Below are positions 14,557 to 20,275 of a stretch of 20,275 nucleotides of DNA, one piece after another (position 1 is the first letter of the stretch; each line of letters opens with the position of its first letter). The notes below the pieces were generated by a model. That model worked only from the letters and a program-made list of their open reading frames with translations. It ran no database searches and was not told the origin of the DNA. The translations under genes were made by a program, and so were the position numbers. Location of the stretch: assembly GCA_036555065.1 (NCBI GenBank), contig DATBLZ010000012.1:1-20275 (forward strand). Direction: 5' to 3'. Source of the DNA: DATBLZ01 sp036555065 (lineage in GTDB: Bacteria; Pseudomonadota; Gammaproteobacteria; Steroidobacterales; Rariloculaceae).

Positions 14557-15513
14557 TCAATCCGCCTCTTCTGCGTCGGCCTCGGCCTCGGCGACGAGCC
14601 GCGACTTCGGCTCTTCGGCCGGAGCGGGAGGCGCATCGGCGGGGGCCGCGGGTTCCGTTGCCGCGGCCGCGGCTTCTGCCGCCGGAGCGGGTGCTTTCGG
14701 GCGGGCTTTGGTCACGCGCGCACGCTTCTTCGTGGCCGCCTTCTTGCTTCGACCTCGGCCCGCTTCAACCTTGGGACGGCCCGCCTGATCAAGCTCGACG
14801 AACTCGTCGTCGCCCGTCGGCACCTCGGGGATCGACGCTTTGCCGTCGATCACGGCATCGGCGATACCCTGCGTGTAGAGCTGAATGGCACGCATCGCAT
14901 CGTCATTGCCCGGAATCGGATAGTCGATGCCGTCGGGTGAGCAATTCGTATCGACGATCGCAATGACCGGGATTGCGAGCTTCTGGGCCTCTTTGACTGC
15001 GATTTCCTCGTGCCCGACGTCGATGATGAACACGGCATCGGGAAGCGCATCCATCTCTTTGATGCCGCCGAGCGCCTTCTCGAGCTTGTCGCGCTCGCGC
15101 CCGAGCTTCAGGAGTTCCTTCTTCGTGAAATCCTTGCTTGCGCCCTCGGCGGTCATCTCTTCGAGGTCGCGGAGACGCTTGATCGATTGGCGAATCGTCT
15201 TGAAGTTGGTCAGCATGCCGCCGAGCCAACGCTGGCTCACGTACGGCATTCCACAGCGCAAGGCTTCCTCGCCGATGGACTGGCGCGCAGCGCGCTTCGA
15301 TCCAACGAAGAGGATCTTGCCGCCGTCGGCAACGATCTTGCGGATGAACTGCGTAGCCTCGCCGTAAAGAGGCAACGTCTTCTCGAGATTGATAATGTGA
15401 ATCTTGTTGCGCTCACCGAAGATGTACGGAGCCATCTTCGGGTTCCAGAAGCGGGTCTGATGCCCAAAATGCACGCCCGCTTCCAGCATCCGGCGCATGG
15501 TAACGTCGGTCAT
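14557..15513 (-). CDS. rpsB: Small ribosomal subunit protein S2 with long C-terminal tail
   Basis: 30S protein S2, needed for S1 binding. 318 aa against 241 in E. coli. Residues 1-230 are the normal fold (MRRMLEAGVHFGHQTRFWNPKM, QRWLGGMLTNFKTI, DVGHEEIAVKEAQKLAIPVIAIVDTN, PDGIDYPIPGNDDAMRAI). The extra tail has three parts: basic (about 253-273, GRGRSKKAATKKRARVTKARPK), Ala/Pro-rich (274-301), then acidic (302-318, ending AEADAEEAD). AAGGAG lies just upstream of ATG 15513. A promoter and a structured leader precede it. Tail function is unknown; disordered S2 tails occur in several proteobacteria, so this is an extension rather than a fusion to a known domain. Confidence 0.97.
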   Translation of the reverse strand: MTDVTMRRMLEAGVHFGHQTRFWNPKMAPYIFGERNKIHIINLEKTLPLYGEATQFIRKIVADGGKILFVGSKRAARQSIGEEALRCGMPYVSQRWLGGMLTNFKTIRQSIKRLRDLEEMTAEGASKDFTKKELLKLGRERDKLEKALGGIKEMDALPDAVFIIDVGHEEIAVKEAQKLAIPVIAIVDTNCSPDGIDYPIPGNDDAMRAIQLYTQGIADAVIDGKASIPEVPTGDDEFVELDQAGRPKVEAGRGRSKKAATKKRARVTKARPKAPAPAAEAAAAATEPAAPADAPPAPAEEPKSRLVAEAEADAEEAD

Positions 15514-15547
15514 GAAAGCTCCTTGTCGGGTTGATCCTCCACGTGCC

Positions 15548-15595
15548 CCCACCAACAACCTCAGCGCCCTTGCGCCGAGGCACCCAGCCGGTGGG
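15548..15595 (-). promoter_or_regulatory. Structured rpsB leader, candidate S2 autoregulatory site
   Basis: Two nested stems are visible. The outer stem pairs CCCACC (15548-15553) with GGTGGG (15590-15595). The inner nine-pair stem joins 15559-15567 to 15572-15580 around a four-base loop, with one G-U pair in the transcript. The segment lies in the roughly 130-nt 5' leader between the predicted promoter and the rpsB start. In gammaproteobacteria S2 represses rpsB-tsf through a conserved leader structure (established knowledge). That this structure serves the role here is inference from position and pairing. Confidence 0.6.
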
Positions 15596-15652
15596 TTCCG
15601 ACACGTGTGTGAATTTTCCGCCGCCGAGTCAAATTGCCTCGGAAGCGCGCGC

Positions 15653-15681
15653 TTTATACCATAGCCACCTACGAGCAACAA
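15653..15681 (-). promoter_or_regulatory. Predicted sigma-70 promoter of the rpsB operon
   Basis: On the minus strand: -35 TTGTTG (15676-15681), a 17-nt spacer, and -10 TATAAA (15653-15658) preceded by TGG, which makes an extended -10. The next bases are an all-GC stretch GCGCGCGC, the discriminator type of ppGpp-controlled ribosomal promoters. Expected start near 15646. It is in the divergent gap with map and would read into rpsB-tsf and probably further. Confidence 0.7.
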
Positions 15682-15707
15682 CGTAGCGACGCCGACATGA
15701 GCCGCGC

Positions 15708-15741
15708 GGGCGTGCCGTCCTACCGGGGCAGAGCTACGCCC
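15708..15741 (+). repeat. Stem-loop in the map leader
   Basis: GGGCGT (15708-15713) can pair with ACGCCC (15736-15741), and an inner TGCC (15713-15716) with GGCA (15727-15730). It lies 9 nt upstream of the map ATG, where no Shine-Dalgarno is visible. On the minus strand the segment starts GTAGGGCGTAGC, vaguely like a diverged REP element; that relation is weak. Confidence 0.35.
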
Positions 15742-15750
15742 TACCCCCCG

Positions 15751-16521
15751 ATGCATATCACGATCAAGACGCCTGAAGAACAGGAGAAGATGCGTGTCGC
15801 CGGACGGTTGGCCGCCGACGTGCTCGATATGATCGGGCCGCACGTCAAGCCGGGCGTATCGACGGGCGAGCTCAACGACATTTGCCACGAGTTCATCGTC
15901 AGGGAGCAGGATGCCATTCCCGCACCGCTCAACTATCGCGGCTTTCCGAAGTCGATTTGCACGTCCGTAAATCACGTCGTTTGCCACGGCATTCCCGGGG
16001 AGCGGACGCTCAAGAGCGGCGATGTCCTGAATATCGACATCACGGTGATCAAGGATGGCTTTCACGGCGACACGAGCCGCATGTTTCAAGTCGGACAGCC
16101 GACGGTGTTGGGCGAGCGTCTGTCCCGGGTTTGCTTCGAGAGCATGTGGCTCGGCATCCGCGCGATCAAGCCGGGGGCGCGCCTCGGCGATATCGGTTAC
16201 GCGATCCAGACGCACGTCGAGAAAAATCGCTTCTCCGTCGTGCGCGAGTACTGCGGACACGGCATCGGCCGAGTCTTCCACGAGGATCCGCAAGTCTTGC
16301 ACTATGGCAAGCCCAACACGGGCATCGATCTCGTGCCCGGCATGACGATCACCGTCGAGCCGATGGTCAACGCCGGCAAGCGCGACGTGCGGCTTCTCGG
16401 GGACGGTTGGACCGTCGTTACGCGCGATCACTCGTTGTCGGCCCAGTGGGAGCATACGGTCCTCGTAACGAGCACGAGCTTCGAGGTGCTCACGCTCGCG
16501 GCCGCCGATCGGCCGGTTTGA
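15751..16521 (+). CDS. map: Methionine aminopeptidase, type I
   Basis: Removes the initiator methionine from nascent proteins. The 256-aa product has all five metal ligands of the pita-bread fold: D96 and D107 (LNIDITVIKDGFHGDTS), H170 (YCGHGIGRVFHE), E203 (TVEPMVNAG) and E234 (QWEHTVLV), plus the substrate-side H79 (VVCHGIPG). ATG 15751 gives MHITIKTPEEQEKMRVAG, matching the usual start; in-frame codons further upstream (ATG 15697) would add unconserved residues. No clear Shine-Dalgarno precedes it. It is divergent from rpsB, as in E. coli, across a 237-nt gap. Only weak -35/-10 candidates are visible on this strand (TTGCCT and TATACC around 15635-15660, overlapping the rpsB promoter). Confidence 0.97.
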   Translation: MHITIKTPEEQEKMRVAGRLAADVLDMIGPHVKPGVSTGELNDICHEFIVREQDAIPAPLNYRGFPKSICTSVNHVVCHGIPGERTLKSGDVLNIDITVIKDGFHGDTSRMFQVGQPTVLGERLSRVCFESMWLGIRAIKPGARLGDIGYAIQTHVEKNRFSVVREYCGHGIGRVFHEDPQVLHYGKPNTGIDLVPGMTITVEPMVNAGKRDVRLLGDGWTVVTRDHSLSAQWEHTVLVTSTSFEVLTLAAADRPV

Positions 16522-16526
16522 TCCGC

Positions 16527-19196
16527 ATGGCAACGCAGCTCGAACAGAGCTCGACACGGTCAGTGGAAGAGCGGCTCAGCGCAACGGCGCTCTGCACCGC
16601 GCTCGCCGACACCGGCACGAGCGTACGCGAGCTAAGGCAGCTGCTCGCCGACATTCGCCTCGCGCTCAAAGGCCGTTTCCTCGCCAACGAGCCGATCGAG
16701 AGCCTCGTGACGGCACGCTGCGACGCCGTCGACCGCGTGATTCTTGCGAGCTGGCACCATTTCGCCGCCGCAATCGAGACGCAAGCCGATCTCGTCGCCG
16801 TCGGCGGCTACGGGCGCGGCGAGCTGCATCCGCATTCGGACATCGACCTGTTGCTCCTCATCGAAGCGAAGCTGCCGACGCGCGCCGAGGAATCCATCAG
16901 TCGGTTTCTGACGTTTCTCTGGGACATCGGCCTCGAGGTCGGGCACAGCGTGCGCACGCTCGAGGACTGCGTCCAACAAGCGCAAAGCGACGTCACGGTT
17001 CTGACGACGCTCATGGAGACGCGGCTCCTTGCCGGGCCCGGGCGGCTGTTCGCCGAGATGCCCGAGCGTCTCAGCACGAAGCACCTATGGAGCTCGGCCG
17101 ATTTCTACCGCGCCAAGGTCGATGAGCAGACCGAGCGCCATCACCGCTATCACGACACGGCGTACAACCTCGAGCCCAATGTCAAAGGCAGTCCGGGCGG
17201 GTTGCGCGACATTCAGACGATCTCGTGGATCGCCCAACGCTACCTCGGCACGCAACGCCTCGAGGAGCTCGTCGCGCGAAATTTCCTCACCGAAGGCCAA
17301 CTCCGAATACTGACGACGAGCCGGGCGTTCCTCTGGCGCATTCGCTTCGGCTTGCACCTGCTCACGGAGCGGCGCGAGGACCGGCTTTTGTTCGATCACC
17401 AGGTCAAGCTCGCGCATATGCTCGGCTACGAGGACGCGACCTTTACGCTCGCCGTCGAGCAGCTCATGCAGCGTTACTACCGCACGGTCATGGAGGTCAG
17501 CCGGCTCAACGAGATGCTGCTGCAGCTCTTCGAAGAAGCAATACTCGAGAGAGGCAACGAGCCCGCCGTCCCGCTCGGCCCCCGTTTTCAGGCGCGCGGC
17601 AAGTATCTCGAGGCCGTCGACGACGGCGTTTTCGTGCGCGAGCCGTCGGCGTTGTTGGAGATTTTTCTATTGCTCGAGCAGAACCTCGATCTCAAAGGCG
17701 TGGCCGCGCGCACGATCGCGCTGATCAAGCAGCACCTCTGGCTCATCGACGAGGAGTTTCGCCAGAACCCGCGCCACCACCGCCTCTTCTTCGACATTCT
17801 GCGCGCACCGCAGGGCGTGACGCGCACGCTCAAGCGCATGAATACCTACGGCGTTCTGGGTCTTTACATTCCGGCGTTCGGGCGCGTCGTCGGCCGCATG
17901 CAGTACGACCTCTTCCATGCATACACCGTCGACCAGCACACCTTGTTCGTCGTCGAGAATCTGCGCCGCTTCGCGCTGTCGCGCTTCGATCACGAGTATC
18001 CGCAGGCGAGCAAAATCATGCAGGGCCTCGACAAGCCCGAGATCGCCTACCTAGCGGGTCTCTTCCACGACATTGCGAAAGGGCGCGGCGGCGATCACTC
18101 CGAGCTCGGCGCCGTCGATGCCGAGGCGTTTTGCCTCGAGCACGGCATGAGCCGCTATGATGCGCGCCTCGTCGCGTGGTTGGTCCAGCACCACCTGCTC
18201 TTGTCGCTAACCGCGCAGAAGAAGGACATCAACGACCCCAACGTCATCAACGAGTTCGCGAAGATCGTCGGCGACGTCAAGCATCTGGATCATCTTTACT
18301 TGCACACGGTCGCGGACGTGCGCGGCACGAACCCGAAGATCTGGAATTCCTGGAAGGACACGCTCTTCTGGGAGCTTTACCAGAGCACGAAGCGGGCGAT
18401 CCGGCGCGGGCTCGCGAATCCCATCGACAAGGAAGAGCTGATCCTCGAGACGCAGGCGCAAGCGGAGCAGCTGTTGACGCAAGCAGGTATCAAGGCCGAG
18501 CAATGGCAAAAGGTGTGGGCGAACTTCACCGAAGAGTATTACGTGCGCCACCGGCCCGAATGGATCGCTTGGCACACACGCGTGCTCGCGTCGGAGCCGG
18601 GCGAGCCCGTCGTCGACGTCAGCAACTCCCTCGCCGAAGGTCTTACGGTAGTAATGGTGTATACGAAGCGTGACCTGCGCACATTCGTGCGCACGACCGC
18701 GGCGCTCGATGGGCTCGGGCTCAACATCGTCGATGCGCGAATTCTGCCGCTCAGCGGCGAGCACAACCTCGATTCTTACTGTGTGCTCGAAAGCGACGGC
18801 ACGTCGATCACCGATCGTCAGCGTCTCGAGGAAGTCCGCTACCGCCTGCTCGCGGCGCTCTCGAGTCACGACGCGAACGCGCTCAAGGTCACGCGACGGA
18901 CGCCGCGGCAAGTCCGGATGTTCGCAACACCCGTGCAGATCGCGCTCTCGCAAGATACCGTGAACCAGCGGACGATCATCGAGCTCGTCGCGAGCGATCG
19001 GCCGGGATTGTTGTTTCAGGTCGGCCAAATCTTCGAGCGGCACGGGGTCGCGCTCCAGAACGCGAAAGTCGCAACGATCGGCGAGCGGGCTGAGGACGTC
19101 TTTTATGTGACGACGCAGGCGAATCAGCCGTTGAGCGCCGAGCTCGGCGAGCGTCTGCGCACGGCGATGATCGAGGGGCTAAGCGATGTGCGCTGA
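16527..19196 (+). CDS. glnD: PII uridylyltransferase / uridylyl-removing enzyme
   Basis: Nitrogen sensor that uridylylates PII when glutamine is low and deuridylylates it when high. 889 aa, essentially the E. coli length. The nucleotidyltransferase domain has GGYGRGELHPHSDIDLLL (G93, G94, D105, D107). The HD hydrolase domain has AGLFHDIAKGRGGDHSELG (H514, D515). Two C-terminal ACT domains for glutamine sensing start near residue 706 (VVMVYTKRDLRTFVRTTAALDGLGLNIVDARI) and residue 815 (IIELVASDRPGLLFQVG). ATG 16527 is 5 nt after the map stop; a TTG at 16518 overlapping that stop is an alternative. Domain set and motifs are intact, so both activities are expected. Confidence 0.97.
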   Translation: MATQLEQSSTRSVEERLSATALCTALADTGTSVRELRQLLADIRLALKGRFLANEPIESLVTARCDAVDRVILASWHHFAAAIETQADLVAVGGYGRGELHPHSDIDLLLLIEAKLPTRAEESISRFLTFLWDIGLEVGHSVRTLEDCVQQAQSDVTVLTTLMETRLLAGPGRLFAEMPERLSTKHLWSSADFYRAKVDEQTERHHRYHDTAYNLEPNVKGSPGGLRDIQTISWIAQRYLGTQRLEELVARNFLTEGQLRILTTSRAFLWRIRFGLHLLTERREDRLLFDHQVKLAHMLGYEDATFTLAVEQLMQRYYRTVMEVSRLNEMLLQLFEEAILERGNEPAVPLGPRFQARGKYLEAVDDGVFVREPSALLEIFLLLEQNLDLKGVAARTIALIKQHLWLIDEEFRQNPRHHRLFFDILRAPQGVTRTLKRMNTYGVLGLYIPAFGRVVGRMQYDLFHAYTVDQHTLFVVENLRRFALSRFDHEYPQASKIMQGLDKPEIAYLAGLFHDIAKGRGGDHSELGAVDAEAFCLEHGMSRYDARLVAWLVQHHLLLSLTAQKKDINDPNVINEFAKIVGDVKHLDHLYLHTVADVRGTNPKIWNSWKDTLFWELYQSTKRAIRRGLANPIDKEELILETQAQAEQLLTQAGIKAEQWQKVWANFTEEYYVRHRPEWIAWHTRVLASEPGEPVVDVSNSLAEGLTVVMVYTKRDLRTFVRTTAALDGLGLNIVDARILPLSGEHNLDSYCVLESDGTSITDRQRLEEVRYRLLAALSSHDANALKVTRRTPRQVRMFATPVQIALSQDTVNQRTIIELVASDRPGLLFQVGQIFERHGVALQNAKVATIGERAEDVFYVTTQANQPLSAELGERLRTAMIEGLSDVR

Positions 19197-19203
19197 AGAG
19201 TTC

Positions 19204-19228
19204 GTAGGAGCGGCTTTAGCCGCGATTC
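19204..19228 (+). repeat. REP-like repeat between glnD and dapD
   Basis: The cleanest 25-nt copy in the window: GTAGGAGCGG, CTTTA, GCCGCGATTC. It lies in the 57-nt gap between glnD and dapD, and its centre GCGGCTTTAGCCGC forms a small hairpin. I used it as the reference for comparing the other copies. Confidence 0.85.
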
Positions 19229-19253
19229 TTGGTCTTCGACGTTGGAGCCCATC

Positions 19254-20075
19254 ATGAGCGAGCCCCGCACCCTCATCGATGCTGCCTGGGAACGCCGCGC
19301 CGAGCTCACGCAGCAGAACGCGCCGAGCGAGCTCAGAGATGCGCTCGAAGCGGCCATTCGCGGCCTCGACGCCGGTGAGCTGCGCGTCGCCGAACCCGGA
19401 GCTTCGGGCTGGCGAGTCAACGAGTGGCTCAAGAAGGCGGTGCTGTTGTCGTTCCGCGTCAACGACAACCGCGTCGTCGATGGGGGCCATACGCGCTTCT
19501 ATGACAAGGTGCCGCTCAAGTACGCGAGCTACTCGGCCGAGCAGTTCGCGCGCTCGGGCACGCGCGTCGTGCCCGGCGGCGTCGTGCGGCGCGGCGCATA
19601 CGTCGCGCCCGACGTCGTCCTCATGCCGTCGTTCGTCAACATCGGCGCATACGTCGACAAAGGCACGATGATCGACACGTGGGCGACGGTCGGCAGCTGC
19701 GCCCAGATCGGCAAGAACGTGCACCTCTCGGGCGGCGCAGGAATTGGCGGAGTTCTCGAGCCTCTACAGGCAACGCCGACGATCATCGAGGACGACTGCT
19801 TCATCGGCGCGCGCTCCGAAATCGCCGAAGGCGTCGTCGTCGAGCGCGGCAGCGTCATCTCAATGGGCGTGTACATCGCAGCCAGCACGCGCATCTATGA
19901 CCGCGCGAGCGGCACCGTGCATTTCGGGCGCGTGCCCGCAGGCTCGGTCGTCGTCTCCGGCAACTTGCCCGCGAGCGACGGCAGCTACAGCCTCTATTGC
20001 GCCGTCATCGTCAAGAAGGTCGACGCGAAGACGCGCGCGAAGACGAGCCTCAACGAGCTGCTGCGCCCCGACTGA
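19254..20075 (+). CDS. dapD: 2,3,4,5-tetrahydropyridine-2,6-dicarboxylate N-succinyltransferase
   Basis: Succinyl-CoA-dependent step of diaminopimelate/lysine synthesis, which supplies peptidoglycan cross-links. The 273-aa product (E. coli 274) has an N-terminal helical domain (LIDAAWERRAEL), the segment VNEWLKKAVLLSFR, then left-handed beta-helix repeats. These include GAYVAPDVVLMPSFVNIGAYVDKGTMIDTWATVGSCAQIGKNVHLSGGAGIGGVLEP, and the C-terminal part ends with KTRAKTSLNELLRPD. ATG 19254 is preceded by GGAG at 6-7 nt; an in-frame TTG at 19242 is a poorer choice. It follows map-glnD as in E. coli. Confidence 0.97.
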   Translation: MSEPRTLIDAAWERRAELTQQNAPSELRDALEAAIRGLDAGELRVAEPGASGWRVNEWLKKAVLLSFRVNDNRVVDGGHTRFYDKVPLKYASYSAEQFARSGTRVVPGGVVRRGAYVAPDVVLMPSFVNIGAYVDKGTMIDTWATVGSCAQIGKNVHLSGGAGIGGVLEPLQATPTIIEDDCFIGARSEIAEGVVVERGSVISMGVYIAASTRIYDRASGTVHFGRVPAGSVVVSGNLPASDGSYSLYCAVIVKKVDAKTRAKTSLNELLRPD

Positions 20076-20105
20076 CATTCGTCTGCGCGCGCCCCACGCG
20101 GCGGC

Positions 20106-20202
20106 CTCATACGCCTCCGGATGAGACACGCCGAAAGAGCATCCCTGCGGCTCGGCGGCCGCCGTCCCTGGCGGCCGACGGTCTCATCCGGAGGCGTATG
20201 AG
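20106..20202. repeat. Perfect 22-bp inverted repeat downstream of dapD
   Basis: The 22 bases at 20106-20127 (beginning CTCATACGCCTCC) are the exact reverse complement of 20181-20202 (ending GGAGGCGTATGAG). The 53-nt interior includes a 12-nt palindrome CGGCGGCCGCCG (20153-20164). Each arm also has complementary ends, CTCAT and ATGAG. It starts 30 nt after the dapD stop. It could stabilise the 3' end or terminate transcription, but no T-run follows on either strand. Confidence 0.85.
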
Positions 20203-20239
20203 CCCACCGCTGTTGCGCGACTGGGGTCGGGGGCTTCGC

Positions 20240-20275
20240 GATGAGACTGTCGGCGGCCAGGGATGGCCGCCGCCA
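20240..20275 (+). repeat. Second hairpin repeat unit at the window edge
   Basis: Starts GATGAGACTGTCGG and continues with an exact nine-base stem: CGGCGGCCA (20251-20259), loop GGGA, TGGCCGCCG (20264-20272). The minus strand of about 20188 to 20153 reads ATGAGACCGTCGG followed by a near-identical GCCAGGGA segment, so two divergently oriented copies of one repeat type lie here. The unit may continue beyond the window. Confidence 0.65.

Noticed and set aside
14557..16557. rpsB frame extending upstream through map
   Set aside because: The extension crosses the rpsB promoter and leader and is antisense to map. The ATG at 15513 with AAGGAG gives the standard S2 start.
15882..19196. glnD frame opening 645 nt earlier inside map
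   Set aside because: The upstream part overlaps conserved map in another frame and shows no GlnD homology. ATG 16527 gives the normal 889 aa length.
20076..20275. Rho-independent terminator after dapD
   Set aside because: Strong stems exist, but no T-run follows on either strand, so I describe them as repeats only.
1..20275. CRISPR array, tRNA, rRNA, prophage or insertion sequence
   Set aside because: No regularly spaced direct repeats, no cloverleaf I could recognise, no transposase or integrase motifs; genes are core functions throughout.

Overview
This window is a textbook gammaproteobacterial chromosomal locus of high GC content. It carries the conserved translation / envelope-biogenesis supercluster on the minus strand (rpsB-tsf-pyrH-frr-uppS-cdsA-rseP-bamA-skp-lpxD-fabZ-lpxA-lpxB-rnhB-dnaE) and the divergent map-glnD-dapD group on the plus strand. 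Gene order, LPS lipid A enzymes, BamA/Skp, GlnD and the succinylase-type DapD all point to a Gram-negative gammaproteobacterium. A Xanthomonadales/Steroidobacterales-like soil lineage is my guess from the GC-rich codon use and the repeat type, and I cannot prove it.

Minus strand, read from 15513 down to 1: ribosomal protein S2 and elongation factor Ts, UMP kinase, ribosome recycling factor, undecaprenyl-PP synthase, CDP-diglyceride synthase, site-2 protease RseP, BamA, Skp, LpxD, FabZ, LpxA, LpxB, RNase HII, and the first 696 codons of the DNA polymerase III alpha subunit, cut by the window edge. Most junctions are 4-nt stop/start overlaps (ATGA, GTGA, TTGA) and five starts are GTG or TTG, so translational coupling is pervasive. 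The clear promoter is upstream of rpsB: an extended -10 with a GC-rich discriminator, followed by a structured leader of the kind S2 uses for autoregulation. Plus strand: methionine aminopeptidase, the PII uridylyltransferase/uridylyl-removing enzyme and DapD.

Functionally the minus cluster links protein synthesis to phospholipid precursor supply, the undecaprenyl carrier, outer-membrane protein insertion and lipid A synthesis. The plus group processes nascent N-termini, senses nitrogen, and makes diaminopimelate/lysine for peptidoglycan.

I found no new multi-gene system. The noteworthy signals are: (1) at least seven copies of a 25-nt REP-like palindromic repeat, two of them inside protein-coding sequence (rnhB N-terminus, lpxD C-terminus), one supplying the tsf stop codon and one next to the rseP start; (2) absence of dxr from its usual place between cdsA and rseP, where two tandem REP copies lie instead; (3) a leucine at the acyl-chain ruler position of LpxA; (4) a long basic/Ala-Pro/acidic tail on S2; (5) an arginine-rich LpxD tail that begins at the REP and carries an A7 run where a -1 slip would fuse LpxD to FabZ; (6) an exact hairpin filling the skp-lpxD junction; (7) a perfect 22-bp inverted repeat and related hairpins downstream of dapD.
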